A DNA stretch of 64,000 nucleotides from positions 434,001 to 498,000 of the forward strand of contig JADJYV010000013.1 in NCBI GenBank assembly GCA_016719575.1, read 5' to 3'. Source of the stretch: Pseudobdellovibrionaceae bacterium. Lineage in GTDB: Bacteria > Bdellovibrionota > Bdellovibrionia > Bdellovibrionales > Bdellovibrionaceae. The notes beneath the pieces were generated by a model, which saw only the letters and a program-made list of their open reading frames with translations, ran no database searches and had not been told where the DNA came from. Positions 45,300-53,477 of this stretch are shown in pieces. Each line of letters starts with the position of its first letter. Position 1 is the stretch's first letter. The translations under genes were made by a program, and so were the position numbers.

Positions 45300-46192
45300 C
45301 TATGGAATCCTGTGCAACGCAGCCTTCTCTCCTAGATTGTTATAAAAACAATAGATCTCTAAATGCTTCTGCAAATTCTCCTTCAGCTTCGTCGTGCACC
45401 ACGACCTCCGCGTTAGCCTTCGGATATTCGCACGCAGCTTTGCACACCGCTGATTAAGTACAAACATCGGATCATAGGTCTGCTTCTGATACTTTTCGTG
45501 AAGCCTGTCCCTGTGACGCTCCTTCTCTGAGCGATTAAAGACCTTGTGCTCAACCCCGGAAAAAATTCCTGAACGTACTTCCTATAACTAGGCTTCGCAT
45601 CAGATCTGATCTCCTGCGGCCTTAAGCCCTTTAACTCTGTGAAACACTGCTTTAAAATATCTTCTCTCTCATCTTTTCTGGGACCGTACTTATCGTACGA
45701 GACTTTTGCGAGTCTCCCCTTTGGCGGCGCCACTGCGACTTGGCTCTTTAGGATCTTGTACCCCTCATCCACAAATAACAAAACACTCAGGGGCTTTAGC
45801 TTTGTGTGCTCGATCGTCTCAAGTTCATCAAAGTAGAGTTGCCCAAGCTCTAAGGGGTTAGTGGCCTTAAGCGAAGAAATATACTGATGGATCCAAAGGA
45901 ACTTAGCTTCGACGGTGTTTTTAGAGATCCTGAGGGTTCTTGCGATTCCCCTCATGGGCATACCCTCGCAAAGGAGCTGAAAGATGACTCGGTTGAGTTG
46001 AGGCTTTTTCTGGTAATAGGTGGGGCTGAAACTTCTAGAGGAGAGGGTTTTACCGCAGGCCTTGCACTGAAATCTTCGGACTTTTTGGTGGTTTCTGAGG
46101 ATACGGAAGAAGCCTTTTTTTATGAAAACTCCTCCTGGAAGTGTGTGATGGAGGCATGAGGAGTTGCTGCAGAGTTTGGGTGAGTAGGACAT
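45300..46192 (-). CDS. IS1-like transposase, two frames joined by -1 frameshift
   Basis: Frame 1 starts at ATG 46192 (MSYSPKLCSNSSC). It has an N-terminal zinc finger (CSNSSC...RRFQCKACGKTLSSRSFSPT), a helix-turn-helix (GMPMRGIARTLRISKNTV) and DDE residues in YFDELETIEHTKLKPLSV and RSDAKPSYRKYVQEFF. It then runs into a wrong frame that ends at 45413. The -1 frame continues the protein as SGVEHKVFNRSEKERHRDRL and ends with RLTRRSWCTTKLKENLQKHL, a standard C-terminus for this family, stopping at 45300. The switch lies at TTTTTTCC (minus strand; + positions 45560-45565), where a tRNA-Phe can slip back one base. The fused product has about 297 residues. It may be programmed frameshifting or a disabling mutation. 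Confidence 0.75.
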
Positions 46193-46283
46193 GATATGAG
46201 CTCGAAGCAAGGAGCGGTCCTCAGCGGCATCTGCTTACGATTGAGATGGACTACGGTGGGTTCGGGATATCGGATGATGAGGA

Positions 46284-46347
46284 TTGGGTTTTAGATAATA
46301 AAAAAGCCCCTTACTGGGGCTTCTGGGCACAATATATTGGGGCAGTT
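46284..46347 (-). repeat. Right terminal inverted repeat
   Basis: Reverse complement begins AACTGCCCCAATA, like the left end. It contains the mirror-image hairpin. Confidence 0.85.
46300..46320 (-). terminator. Inward-facing terminator in right IS end
   Basis: On the minus strand GCCCC, loop AGTAA, GGGGC, then TTTTTT. It ends transcripts of the CvfB-like gene before they reach the transposase. Confidence 0.85.
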
Positions 46348-46360
46348 TTTAAGGGATTAG
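46348..46360 (+). repeat. Target site duplication, right copy
   Basis: TTTAAGGGATTAG. On the minus strand it supplies the last codons (Leu-Ile-Pro) and the TAA stop of the CvfB-like gene. Confidence 0.85.
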
Positions 46361-47203
46361 ATTCTTTTTCAGCAAACGAACTCCATCATCCTCTATGGAA
46401 ATCAGACGTTTCTTGTAAAGACCTCCAAGGGCCATTTTGTATTTCTTTTTACTAACGCCGAAAAGATCATAAATTTCTTCTGGAGACGTTTTCTCGTGAA
46501 TTTGCAAAAACCCACCTTCTGATTTTAGAACTTCAAGAATTTTCTCTCCGAGATCTTGAGCGCCCTTACTCCCTACCGGTTGCAGAATTAAATCGATTTT
46601 TCCATCGTCGCGAATTTTCTTTATATAACCAGGCAAGCGTTGGCCGTAAAATATGTCCTGAAAAACTTCGTTTTTGTAGATCACGCCAATATGTCGGCCA
46701 TTGATAATCGCTTTAAATCCCAAATCCGTTTTGCCAACGATAAAGAGCTCTACCTTTTGCTCCACCTTATAATCCGCAGGACTTTTTTCTGTGTGGCGAT
46801 CCAGCCTCATCGAAGATGCTATTCTTTGACTTTTATCGATGTAAACGAAAACAGCCACGTTTTGCCCAGGACTTAAATTTCGAGACTGCTCAGCAAACGG
46901 CAAGAATAAATTCTTTGGCAGCCCCCATTCTAGAAAGGCCCCCACTGAATTCACCGAGACAACCTTTAAAAGAGCAAAGTCACCAACCTTGGCCAAAGGA
47001 GTTTCTGTCGTTGCTATCAAACGATCTTCGGAGTCATAAAAAACAAAAACCTCAAGCTCATCTCCGACATCGGCTCCTTCAGGAACATAGCGTTTGGGTA
47101 AAAGGATATCAGACTCCTCCGTCCCCTCTCCCCCAGCCAAAAAAACACCGATTTCAACTCTGCGAACGACTTTTAAAAGGTTTACATTGCCAATTTTTAC
47201 CAT
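46349..47203 (-). CDS. CvfB-like S1 RNA-binding protein
   Basis: About 284 residues with tandem S1-like OB domains: GNVNLLKVVRRVEIGVFLAGG, KVGDFALLKVVSVNSVGAFLEWGLPKNLFLPF, and QKVELFIVGKTDLGFKAIINGRHIGVIYKNEVF. A winged-helix-like end follows (SPEEIYDLFGVSKKKYKMALGGLYKK). This is the layout of CvfB proteins, which bind RNA and affect gene expression. ATG 47203 (MVKIGNVNLLKV) is preferred to a start at 47227. The 3' end abuts the IS. Confidence 0.85.
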   Translation of the reverse strand: MVKIGNVNLLKVVRRVEIGVFLAGGEGTEESDILLPKRYVPEGADVGDELEVFVFYDSEDRLIATTETPLAKVGDFALLKVVSVNSVGAFLEWGLPKNLFLPFAEQSRNLSPGQNVAVFVYIDKSQRIASSMRLDRHTEKSPADYKVEQKVELFIVGKTDLGFKAIINGRHIGVIYKNEVFQDIFYGQRLPGYIKKIRDDGKIDLILQPVGSKGAQDLGEKILEVLKSEGGFLQIHEKTSPEEIYDLFGVSKKKYKMALGGLYKKRLISIEDDGVRLLKKNLIP

Positions 47204-47297
47204 CAGGCAAAGATACCCCGAATTCATGATAAAATCTATTAGCTAATTTTCAGGTCTCTGGTAAAACGATCTTAGTCTTTTCCAAGGGGCTTTCACT

Positions 47298-48692
47298 TTG
47301 ACAAATTTTGACTTCAAATCACTAGAACTTTTGCCCGAATTGACCGCTGTTCTTGCTGAACTCGGCTTTGCAACGCCAACGCCTATTCAGCTTCAAAGTC
47401 TTCCACACCTCTTGGCAGGAAAAGATCTTATTGGGCAGTCCCAGACTGGCAGCGGAAAAACTGCCACTTTTGCTCTGCCCATTCTAAACACAATTGATTT
47501 ATCCAAAAACCTTCAGGCTTTGATTCTTTGCCCGACTCGAGAACTTGCCACCCAAGTAGTATCAGAGGTTCGCAAACTCGGACGCAAGAGAGAAGGCCTC
47601 AAAACACTCAGTCTTGTCGGCGGCCAACCTGTCCGCGAGCAAGCAGAGTCGCTGGCCAATGGAATCCATATTGCCGTAGGAACTCCCGGCCGAATTTTGG
47701 ATTTAATTGAAAGAAACAAAATAGATCTCAGCTCCATCGCGACGCTCGTTCTCGACGAAGCAGACAAAATGCTCGAGTTAGGTTTCGAGGCCGAGTTAAA
47801 ATCTTTGATCAAGCACCTTCCGCAAAAACGCCAGACGGTTCTTTTTTCTGCAACTTTTCCAGAATCAATAGAATTATTGAGTCGTAGTTATCAAAAAAAT
47901 CCTCTAAAGATAGTTATTGAAAACTCCTCGGAGTCCAAAATACCCGATATCGAGCAGTGGGTTTATGAATCTGAACCTGAAAATAAAATAAATACCTTGT
48001 TGCGGATTCTGCAACAGCACCCGGCCGAATCTATCCTGATTTTTTGCAATATGAAAAATTCAGTCAATGAGATCGCCGCAAAGCTCTCGGAGCAAAAAGC
48101 CAGCAGTGCCGCACTCCACGGGGATTTAGAACAGCGAGCTAGAGACAAGGTCATGACTCTTTTTCGAAATGGCAGCTATCGAGTTTTGGTGGCAACAGAT
48201 ATCGCAGCAAGAGGACTAGACATTGACGATCTAGAGCTAGTCATCAATTTTGATTTGCCTCAGCAGCTGGAGGTCTATGTCCATCGCATTGGCAGAACTG
48301 GCCGGGCCGGCAAAAAAGGTGTTTCGATTTCTATAGCAACACCTCGAGATGGCATGCGACTTTTTGAGATTGAAAAGATCACCGGTGGCAAGTTTTTGCG
48401 GCAAACCCTGGGTTTTAAAAATCAATTTGGGCTCAGCAAGGATCTTCGTGTCGCTAAAATGCAAACGCTTTTGATCTCTGGCGGTCGTAAAGACAAATTG
48501 CGACCTGGCGATATCTTGGGCGCTCTCACTAACGCCCCCAATGCCCTCGATGCAAAACATATTGGAAAAATATCTATCCAAGACAATGAATCTTATATTG
48601 CAATTTCTTCTGACTTTGCGAGCACGGCCTTTGAAAAGCTACGCATGGGAAAAATTAAGGGCAAAAAATTTCAAGTCAAACTTATAAAATAA
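47298..48692 (+). CDS. dbpA: ATP-dependent RNA helicase DbpA
   Basis: A 464-residue DEAD-box helicase (GFATPTPIQLQ, SQTGSGKT, PTRELA, TPGRI, DEAD, SAT, VATDIAARGLDI, HRIGRTGR). The C-terminal domain (TLLISGGRKDKLRPGDILGA, KIGK-like strand, then KIKGKKFQVKLI) is the DbpA RNA-binding domain that targets 23S rRNA hairpin 92. Start is TTG 47298 behind AAGGGG. It is divergent from the CvfB-like gene. Confidence 0.88.
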   Translation: MTNFDFKSLELLPELTAVLAELGFATPTPIQLQSLPHLLAGKDLIGQSQTGSGKTATFALPILNTIDLSKNLQALILCPTRELATQVVSEVRKLGRKREGLKTLSLVGGQPVREQAESLANGIHIAVGTPGRILDLIERNKIDLSSIATLVLDEADKMLELGFEAELKSLIKHLPQKRQTVLFSATFPESIELLSRSYQKNPLKIVIENSSESKIPDIEQWVYESEPENKINTLLRILQQHPAESILIFCNMKNSVNEIAAKLSEQKASSAALHGDLEQRARDKVMTLFRNGSYRVLVATDIAARGLDIDDLELVINFDLPQQLEVYVHRIGRTGRAGKKGVSISIATPRDGMRLFEIEKITGGKFLRQTLGFKNQFGLSKDLRVAKMQTLLISGGRKDKLRPGDILGALTNAPNALDAKHIGKISIQDNESYIAISSDFASTAFEKLRMGKIKGKKFQVKLIK

Positions 48693-48746
48693 ATGCCATT
48701 TTTCAACGAAAGAGCTTTAACTTCTTGCTACTTAAAAGCGTCCATA

Positions 48747-49373
48747 TTAAATACTCCCCTTAACCTGACCTCTTCCTATCAAAGTTCTCTCTAGCTTAGC
48801 CCGATAAAGAAAAAGGAGTTGCTCTTCGACTTCTGGTCCTTCTATAGCCCCAAGAGCTTTGGCAATCGCCTGCAACGTCGCCATCCCTTCGGGTTTCGAT
48901 TCAAGCCTCAAGGAGTGAATTTCTAAGGGAGCCTCGCCGATCTTAACACGGGAAATACTTTTTAATTCATGATGTCGATAATGAACCTTGCTGGCTTGGC
49001 GCCAATTTCCATCCGGGACTATTAACTGAATGGGCCGTGAATCTTGACTGACAAAGTCTTTAGTCAACTCAACAGCGTCGTCGGAAGGATAAAACAACAG
49101 AGTTCTATACTCTGGTTTTAAGAGATCAGATAGATCTAGCACCTCACGTCCCTGTCCCCGAACCCGCATCTCACTGTTGGTCAAAGCTTTTATTGCTAGG
49201 CGGCCCGTATTTGTTGTGCGCTTTAATTCTTTGGCATGCACGACCAGACAAAGCCGAGTGCGAAGGGTCAGCCTTGGAACAAGTCCACAGAGACAAAGAC
49301 TGCGATTTAAAAAACACTCTGGACAAGGGTCTTTGGTTTTTCTTTTTCTCTGACGAGGTTCAAAGGCACACAT
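48747..49373 (-). CDS. DTW-domain tRNA aminocarboxypropyltransferase (TapT-like)
   Basis: A 208-residue protein with an N-terminal zinc-binding CPECFLNRSLCLC and the DTW-family core: VVHAKELKRTTNTGRLA, the variant active-site motif VPDGNWRQASK (usually DGTW) and LRLESKPEGMATLQAIA. The family adds the acp group to uridine in tRNA (acp3U47 or acp3U20a). It is divergent from homospermidine synthase with about 100 bases between. Confidence 0.82.
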   Translation of the reverse strand: MCAFEPRQRKRKTKDPCPECFLNRSLCLCGLVPRLTLRTRLCLVVHAKELKRTTNTGRLAIKALTNSEMRVRGQGREVLDLSDLLKPEYRTLLFYPSDDAVELTKDFVSQDSRPIQLIVPDGNWRQASKVHYRHHELKSISRVKIGEAPLEIHSLRLESKPEGMATLQAIAKALGAIEGPEVEEQLLFLYRAKLERTLIGRGQVKGSI

Positions 49374-49477
49374 CGCTTCAGTTCTACTCTGTCCCCGGCC
49401 TCGGGCACAAGGCGAAAGGAATTAATACTCTAAAAAAACAATTTGAATGTCAGGCAAAATTTCGGTATTGAATTCGC

Positions 49478-50935
49478 ATGACAAAAAATACTTTCCCCCC
49501 AGTTCCTTCTAAAAATTATGGTGAAATCACAGGTCCCGTTGTCTTGATTGGCTTTGGCTCGATCGGCAGAGGCATTCTTCCTTTGCTTGAAAGACACTTT
49601 AAAGTCTCAAAAGAGAAAATCAGCGTCATCGACCCGAGCGATCGCGATCGCAAACTTCTCGACGAGCGAGGAATTCGCTTTATCCACCTGGGCTTGACTG
49701 AAAAAAACTACAAAGACACTCTTCGCCCCCTCCTTCAAGATGGATCAGGAACTGGCTTTTGCATCAATCTCTCTGTCGATGTTTCGTCTATGGACGTCAT
49801 GAAATTTTGTCGGGACCTCGATGCTCACTACATTGATACCGTCGTCGAACCTTGGGCTGGGTTCTATTTTGATGAGTCGAAGGGAGCCGCAGCTCGTTCA
49901 AACTACGCCCTGAGAGAGACTCTTCTCGAAGAAAAGAGAAACAATCCTGGCGGCATCACCGCTGTTTCCTGTTGCGGCGCAAATCCAGGAATGGTTTCTT
50001 GGTTTGTAAAACAAGCTCTCATTAATCTGGCAACAGACTTGAAAATGCAATTTGAACCTCCCACAACCCGGCAAGACTGGGCGAAACTCATGCAAAAAGT
50101 TGGTGTCAAAGGTATTCATATCGCTGAACGTGACACCCAGCGATCTCGAATGCAAAAACCGATGAACAACTTCGTGAATACCTGGTCGGTAGATGGATTT
50201 ATCTGCGAAGGCCTTCAGCCTGCTGAGCTTGGCTGGGGAACTCACGAAACCTGGATGCCAAAAAATGGTCGTCGTCACGATTCTGGCTGCCAGGCCGCGA
50301 TCTACCTTCAACAACCAGGAGCAAATACAAAAGTTAGAACTTGGTGCCCAACTCCGGGACCACAATATGGCCGTCTTGTCACACACAACGAGGCCATCTC
50401 GATAGCTGACTACTTTACTGTCGGCTCAGGTGCCAATGCGGAATACCGTCCCACGTGCCACTATGCCTACCATCCAGCAAATGATGCCATTCTTTCTCTC
50501 GAAGAAATGTTCGGGCGGGGCGGCGTGCGCCAACCTGAACAACATATTTTAGATGAAAATGAAATCATGGATGGCATCGACGAATTGGGTGTACTTCTTT
50601 ATGGCCATCAAAAAAATGCATATTGGTACGGATCACAACTAAGTATCGAAGAGACCCGCCACCTGGCTCCCTATCAAAATGCGACAGGTCTGCAAGTTTC
50701 ATCAGCCGTTATCGCCGGCATTGCTTGGGCACTTGAGAACCCGAAAGCCGGAATTGTCGAAGCGGACGAAATGGATTACAAAAGATGCCTCGAGTTTCAA
50801 TTACCTTATTTAGGCCCGGTCAAGGGATTCTATACAGATTGGACTCCTCTCGAAGGACGACCTGGTCTCTTTCCAGAAGAGATCAACACGCAAGATCCGT
50901 GGCAGTTTAGAAATATTTTAGTTACCAACGAATAA
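49478..50935 (+). CDS. hss: Homospermidine synthase
   Basis: A 485-residue protein with NAD-binding GFGSIGRG (residues 25-32) and the family blocks DTVVEPWAGFY, VSCCGANPGMVSWFVKQAL, GWGTHETW, RTWCPTPGPQYGRLVTHNEA and LEFQLPYLGPVKGFYTDWTP. These match bacterial homospermidine synthases, which condense two putrescines (or putrescine with spermidine) into sym-homospermidine with NAD+. It is separate from but near the arg operon and the arginine decarboxylase gene. It is convergent with argR. Confidence 0.92.
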   Translation: MTKNTFPPVPSKNYGEITGPVVLIGFGSIGRGILPLLERHFKVSKEKISVIDPSDRDRKLLDERGIRFIHLGLTEKNYKDTLRPLLQDGSGTGFCINLSVDVSSMDVMKFCRDLDAHYIDTVVEPWAGFYFDESKGAAARSNYALRETLLEEKRNNPGGITAVSCCGANPGMVSWFVKQALINLATDLKMQFEPPTTRQDWAKLMQKVGVKGIHIAERDTQRSRMQKPMNNFVNTWSVDGFICEGLQPAELGWGTHETWMPKNGRRHDSGCQAAIYLQQPGANTKVRTWCPTPGPQYGRLVTHNEAISIADYFTVGSGANAEYRPTCHYAYHPANDAILSLEEMFGRGGVRQPEQHILDENEIMDGIDELGVLLYGHQKNAYWYGSQLSIEETRHLAPYQNATGLQVSSAVIAGIAWALENPKAGIVEADEMDYKRCLEFQLPYLGPVKGFYTDWTPLEGRPGLFPEEINTQDPWQFRNILVTNE

Positions 50936-50938
50936 GAA

Positions 50939-50998
50939 GTGGTGCCGCATGTATTGCGGTATCAGTTGTGGCATCTATTTTGGCATTTGTTTCGGCAT
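50939..50998. repeat. Five degenerate 12-bp tandem repeats
   Basis: On the minus strand the units read ATGCCGAAACAA, ATGCCAAAATAG, ATGCCACAACTG, ATACCGCAATAC and ATGCGGCACCAC. They fill the gap between the convergent stops of hss and argR. The distal units also contain CCGCA/TGCGG, which can form a small hairpin. Confidence 0.6.
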
Positions 50999-51007
50999 CT
51001 GTTGTTG

Positions 51008-51481
51008 CTAAATTTCTTCTCTGATTTTTTTCATCACAGAAGGAATTTGTTTCGTCGAAATCGGCGCAATAAAAACAGCATCATCTCCAGCAATCGTGCC
51101 CAAAACTCCAAGACTGTCTTTGTGACTGTCTATATGTCTTGCCATCAAGCTCGCAGAGCCCGGAGTTGTCTGCATAACGATCAGATTTTCATTGGCTTGA
51201 ATATCAATCAGTAAACCGGCAAGCGAAGGTCCCAAAGGTTGTGAAGGAGACGGCACCTCTTCTGACAAACGATAAACAATTTCTCCGTTTGTATTCGTCG
51301 CTTTGATGGCTCCAATACGACGCAGATCACGAGAGATCGTACTCTGATTAACGTCGAACTTCTTTCTTTTCAGGGCCTTGACCAGGTCCTCTTGAGTACT
51401 GCTCGCTCCCTCGCGAATTAACTGACGTAATATAGAAAGTCGTTCCTGGGAGTCATTTTTTACTTCGTGATTGAGTTGCAT
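51008..51481 (-). CDS. argR: Arginine repressor ArgR
   Basis: A 157-residue protein: winged-helix DNA-binding domain (residues 10-75) with NQSTISRDLRRIGAIKATN, and a C-terminal hexamerisation/arginine-binding domain with TTPGSASLMARHID and TIAGDDAVFIAP. It is the last gene of argC-argJ-argB-argR and its ATG lies 22 bases inside argB. It would bind the ARG boxes at 54522-54560 when arginine is plentiful, closing an autoregulatory loop. Confidence 0.93.
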   Translation of the reverse strand: MQLNHEVKNDSQERLSILRQLIREGASSTQEDLVKALKRKKFDVNQSTISRDLRRIGAIKATNTNGEIVYRLSEEVPSPSQPLGPSLAGLLIDIQANENLIVMQTTPGSASLMARHIDSHKDSLGVLGTIAGDDAVFIAPISTKQIPSVMKKIREEI

Positions 51482-52284
51482 CCGCCCACACCCTTCGTCA
51501 ACTGAGAACTCTCATCCACAAGAAGAGTTCCCAGGCTAATTCCATCAGCAAATTGACTAGCAAATCCTGCATTTAACACTCGTACCTTTTGAATTCCAGC
51601 CTCGAGGGCCGCAAGCATCGTCATGGCTTTTGTGTACATCCCCCCGGAAATCACTTGTCTCGAAATCAAGTCATGAATCAAGGTTGGCGTCGCCAGATCA
51701 ATCAATTGTTTATTTTGATCAAGAATTCCATTCTGATCTGTCAAAAAGATCAACTGCTCGGCCTTCAAAGCGATCGCTATTTTAACGGCAGCCCAATCGG
51801 CATTGATGTTGTATTTTTCTCCGTGACGGCCAAAACCAATCGGCGCAATCACTGAAATGGGATTGTCCGTCCGCCCAAGGACCTCATTAATGACTTCAAC
51901 ATGGACTTTTTCTACCGATCCCACTTGTAAAAGCTCTTCACTAGAACGCACGCATTGTAAAATGTGATCAGAAGCTCCCGACAAACTTAGTGCCGGAATA
52001 TTTGCAGCCTTCAGGACATCCACCACCATGGTGTTAATTTTGCCAGCGAGAACACTTTCAATCACTTCCATCATTTCGGGAGTGGTTTGGCGTTGGCCGT
52101 TGATGAACTGCCATTCAATTCCTCTTCGAGTAAGTTCTTGATTGATAGCTGGTCCACCACCATGGACGAGCACCACATCAAACTTTTTAGCGCGAAGTTT
52201 TTGAATCAAGCCAACCAATTCTTGCAAAGTTCCGAGATTTTGCAAAGAAGCTCCGCCGAGCTTGAGAACTATTTTTGATTTCAC
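51460..52284 (-). CDS. argB: Acetylglutamate kinase ArgB
   Basis: A 274-residue kinase of the amino-acid kinase fold: KLGGASL phosphate loop, VVLVHGGGPAIN, the NAG-binding INGQRQTTPEMMEV and GGMYTKAMTMLAALEAG near the ATP site. It phosphorylates N-acetylglutamate, the second step of arginine synthesis. The start codon is GTG at 52284, overlapping the argJ stop by four bases. Confidence 0.93.
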   Translation of the reverse strand: MKSKIVLKLGGASLQNLGTLQELVGLIQKLRAKKFDVVLVHGGGPAINQELTRRGIEWQFINGQRQTTPEMMEVIESVLAGKINTMVVDVLKAANIPALSLSGASDHILQCVRSSEELLQVGSVEKVHVEVINEVLGRTDNPISVIAPIGFGRHGEKYNINADWAAVKIAIALKAEQLIFLTDQNGILDQNKQLIDLATPTLIHDLISRQVISGGMYTKAMTMLAALEAGIQKVRVLNAGFASQFADGISLGTLLVDESSQLTKGVGGCNSITK

Positions 52285-53477
52285 GAATACTCCGTATTAA
52301 TATCAACATATTTTCTAGACAAATCACACCCCCAGGCCACAGCAGAATAGGGGCCAGATTTTAGATCGACTTCAATTTTGACCAAGACTTGTTTTAAAAG
52401 AACTTTGACCTCATCTTTTGAAAAAACCACGGGCTGACCTTTTTCAAAAATCAAAATTCCTTGCAAATAAAGACTCATCTGCTCCAACTGCCGTTCAGGC
52501 ACTTGTTCGGCTCCTAATCTTGCCAAGATACGTCCCCAGTTGGGATCTTCACCATGAATGGCTGTTTTTATGAGAGGAGAAAGCGTCACTCCGCGGGCTG
52601 CCCGTTTTGCAAGAGCAAGATCATCGGCCCCTTTAATTTCAACTTCGATCAACTTGGTGGCACCTTCACCATCAGCAGCGATTGATTTTGCCAAAAAAAT
52701 CGCTACTCTTTCCACCGCCGCTTCAAATTTTTTTAAATCTGTATCGGTTTTGACTTCTATGCCAGAGGCTCCGTTTGCCATCAAAAAACAACAGTCATTG
52801 GTGGAAGAATCCCCATCAACACTGATCATATTAAAGCTGACATCCGAAACTTTTTTAACCAATTCGGCGGCATAAGTCTTTGTCACCTTTGCATCCGTTA
52901 ATAGATACCCCAACATCGTCGCCATATTGGGGTGAATCATCCCCGATCCCTTGCTGATGCCCGTAATTCGCACTGTTCCGCCAGAAAGTTCTACTGTATC
53001 AGTGACCGTTTTTGGAACAAGATCGGTCGTCAATATTGCCGTTGCAAAGCTCTCCGCACTGTCATTGGCCCGCTGAACAAGTTCGGGAATCGCAGGTAAA
53101 ATCTTATCAGTGTCTAGCTGGACGCCAATAACTCCAGTGCTCGCAACTAAAATCTGGCTCGTCTCACACCCCAAATTTTTTGCTGCTGCTGAAACCATCA
53201 TCATATTTTTCTCGATGCCTTCAGCCCCCGTTGCCGCATTCGCCTGTCCGGAGTTTGTAAAAATGGCCCGAATGTTCTCTGCAGGAAGCAAGTTTTGGCA
53301 ATACCTTACAGGAGCCGCCTTGCACTCATTTTGAGTAAAAACTCCAGCCGTAACAGCTGGTATCTCTGAAATTAAAATTCCAATATCAGGACGATAACGG
53401 CGAACGCCGCAGTTGACTCCGCTAGCAAGAAATCCCTTCGGTAGTGGAGTGCGATGCACCCCAGGTCCTGGCGTCAT
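52281..53477 (-). CDS. argJ: Glutamate N-acetyltransferase ArgJ
   Basis: A 398-residue ornithine/glutamate acetyltransferase. The self-cleavage site KGSGMIHPNMATML supplies the nucleophilic Thr of the beta chain, and TNSGQANAATG and NSxDGDSSTND-like blocks (here SVDGDSSTND) are conserved. It recycles the acetyl group from acetylornithine to glutamate and may be bifunctional. ATGA overlap with argC. Confidence 0.93.
   Translation of the reverse strand: MTPGPGVHRTPLPKGFLASGVNCGVRRYRPDIGILISEIPAVTAGVFTQNECKAAPVRYCQNLLPAENIRAIFTNSGQANAATGAEGIEKNMMMVSAAAKNLGCETSQILVASTGVIGVQLDTDKILPAIPELVQRANDSAESFATAILTTDLVPKTVTDTVELSGGTVRITGISKGSGMIHPNMATMLGYLLTDAKVTKTYAAELVKKVSDVSFNMISVDGDSSTNDCCFLMANGASGIEVKTDTDLKKFEAAVERVAIFLAKSIAADGEGATKLIEVEIKGADDLALAKRAARGVTLSPLIKTAIHGEDPNWGRILARLGAEQVPERQLEQMSLYLQGILIFEKGQPVVFSKDEVKVLLKQVLVKIEVDLKSGPYSAVAWGCDLSRKYVDINTEYS

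Larger units (their letters stand above)
45175..46347. mobile_element. IS1-like insertion sequence (1173 bp)
   Basis: The element is bounded by 64-bp imperfect inverted repeats and a 13-bp direct repeat of the target. It carries one transposase gene on the minus strand, split into two frames. It sits exactly between two convergent genes: the left target copy begins two bases after one stop, and the right copy contains the other stop. Neither gene was interrupted. The family is inferred from the zinc-finger plus YFDELETIEHTK...DAKPSY pattern and the U6C frameshift, which recalls IS1's A6C. Confidence 0.85.
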
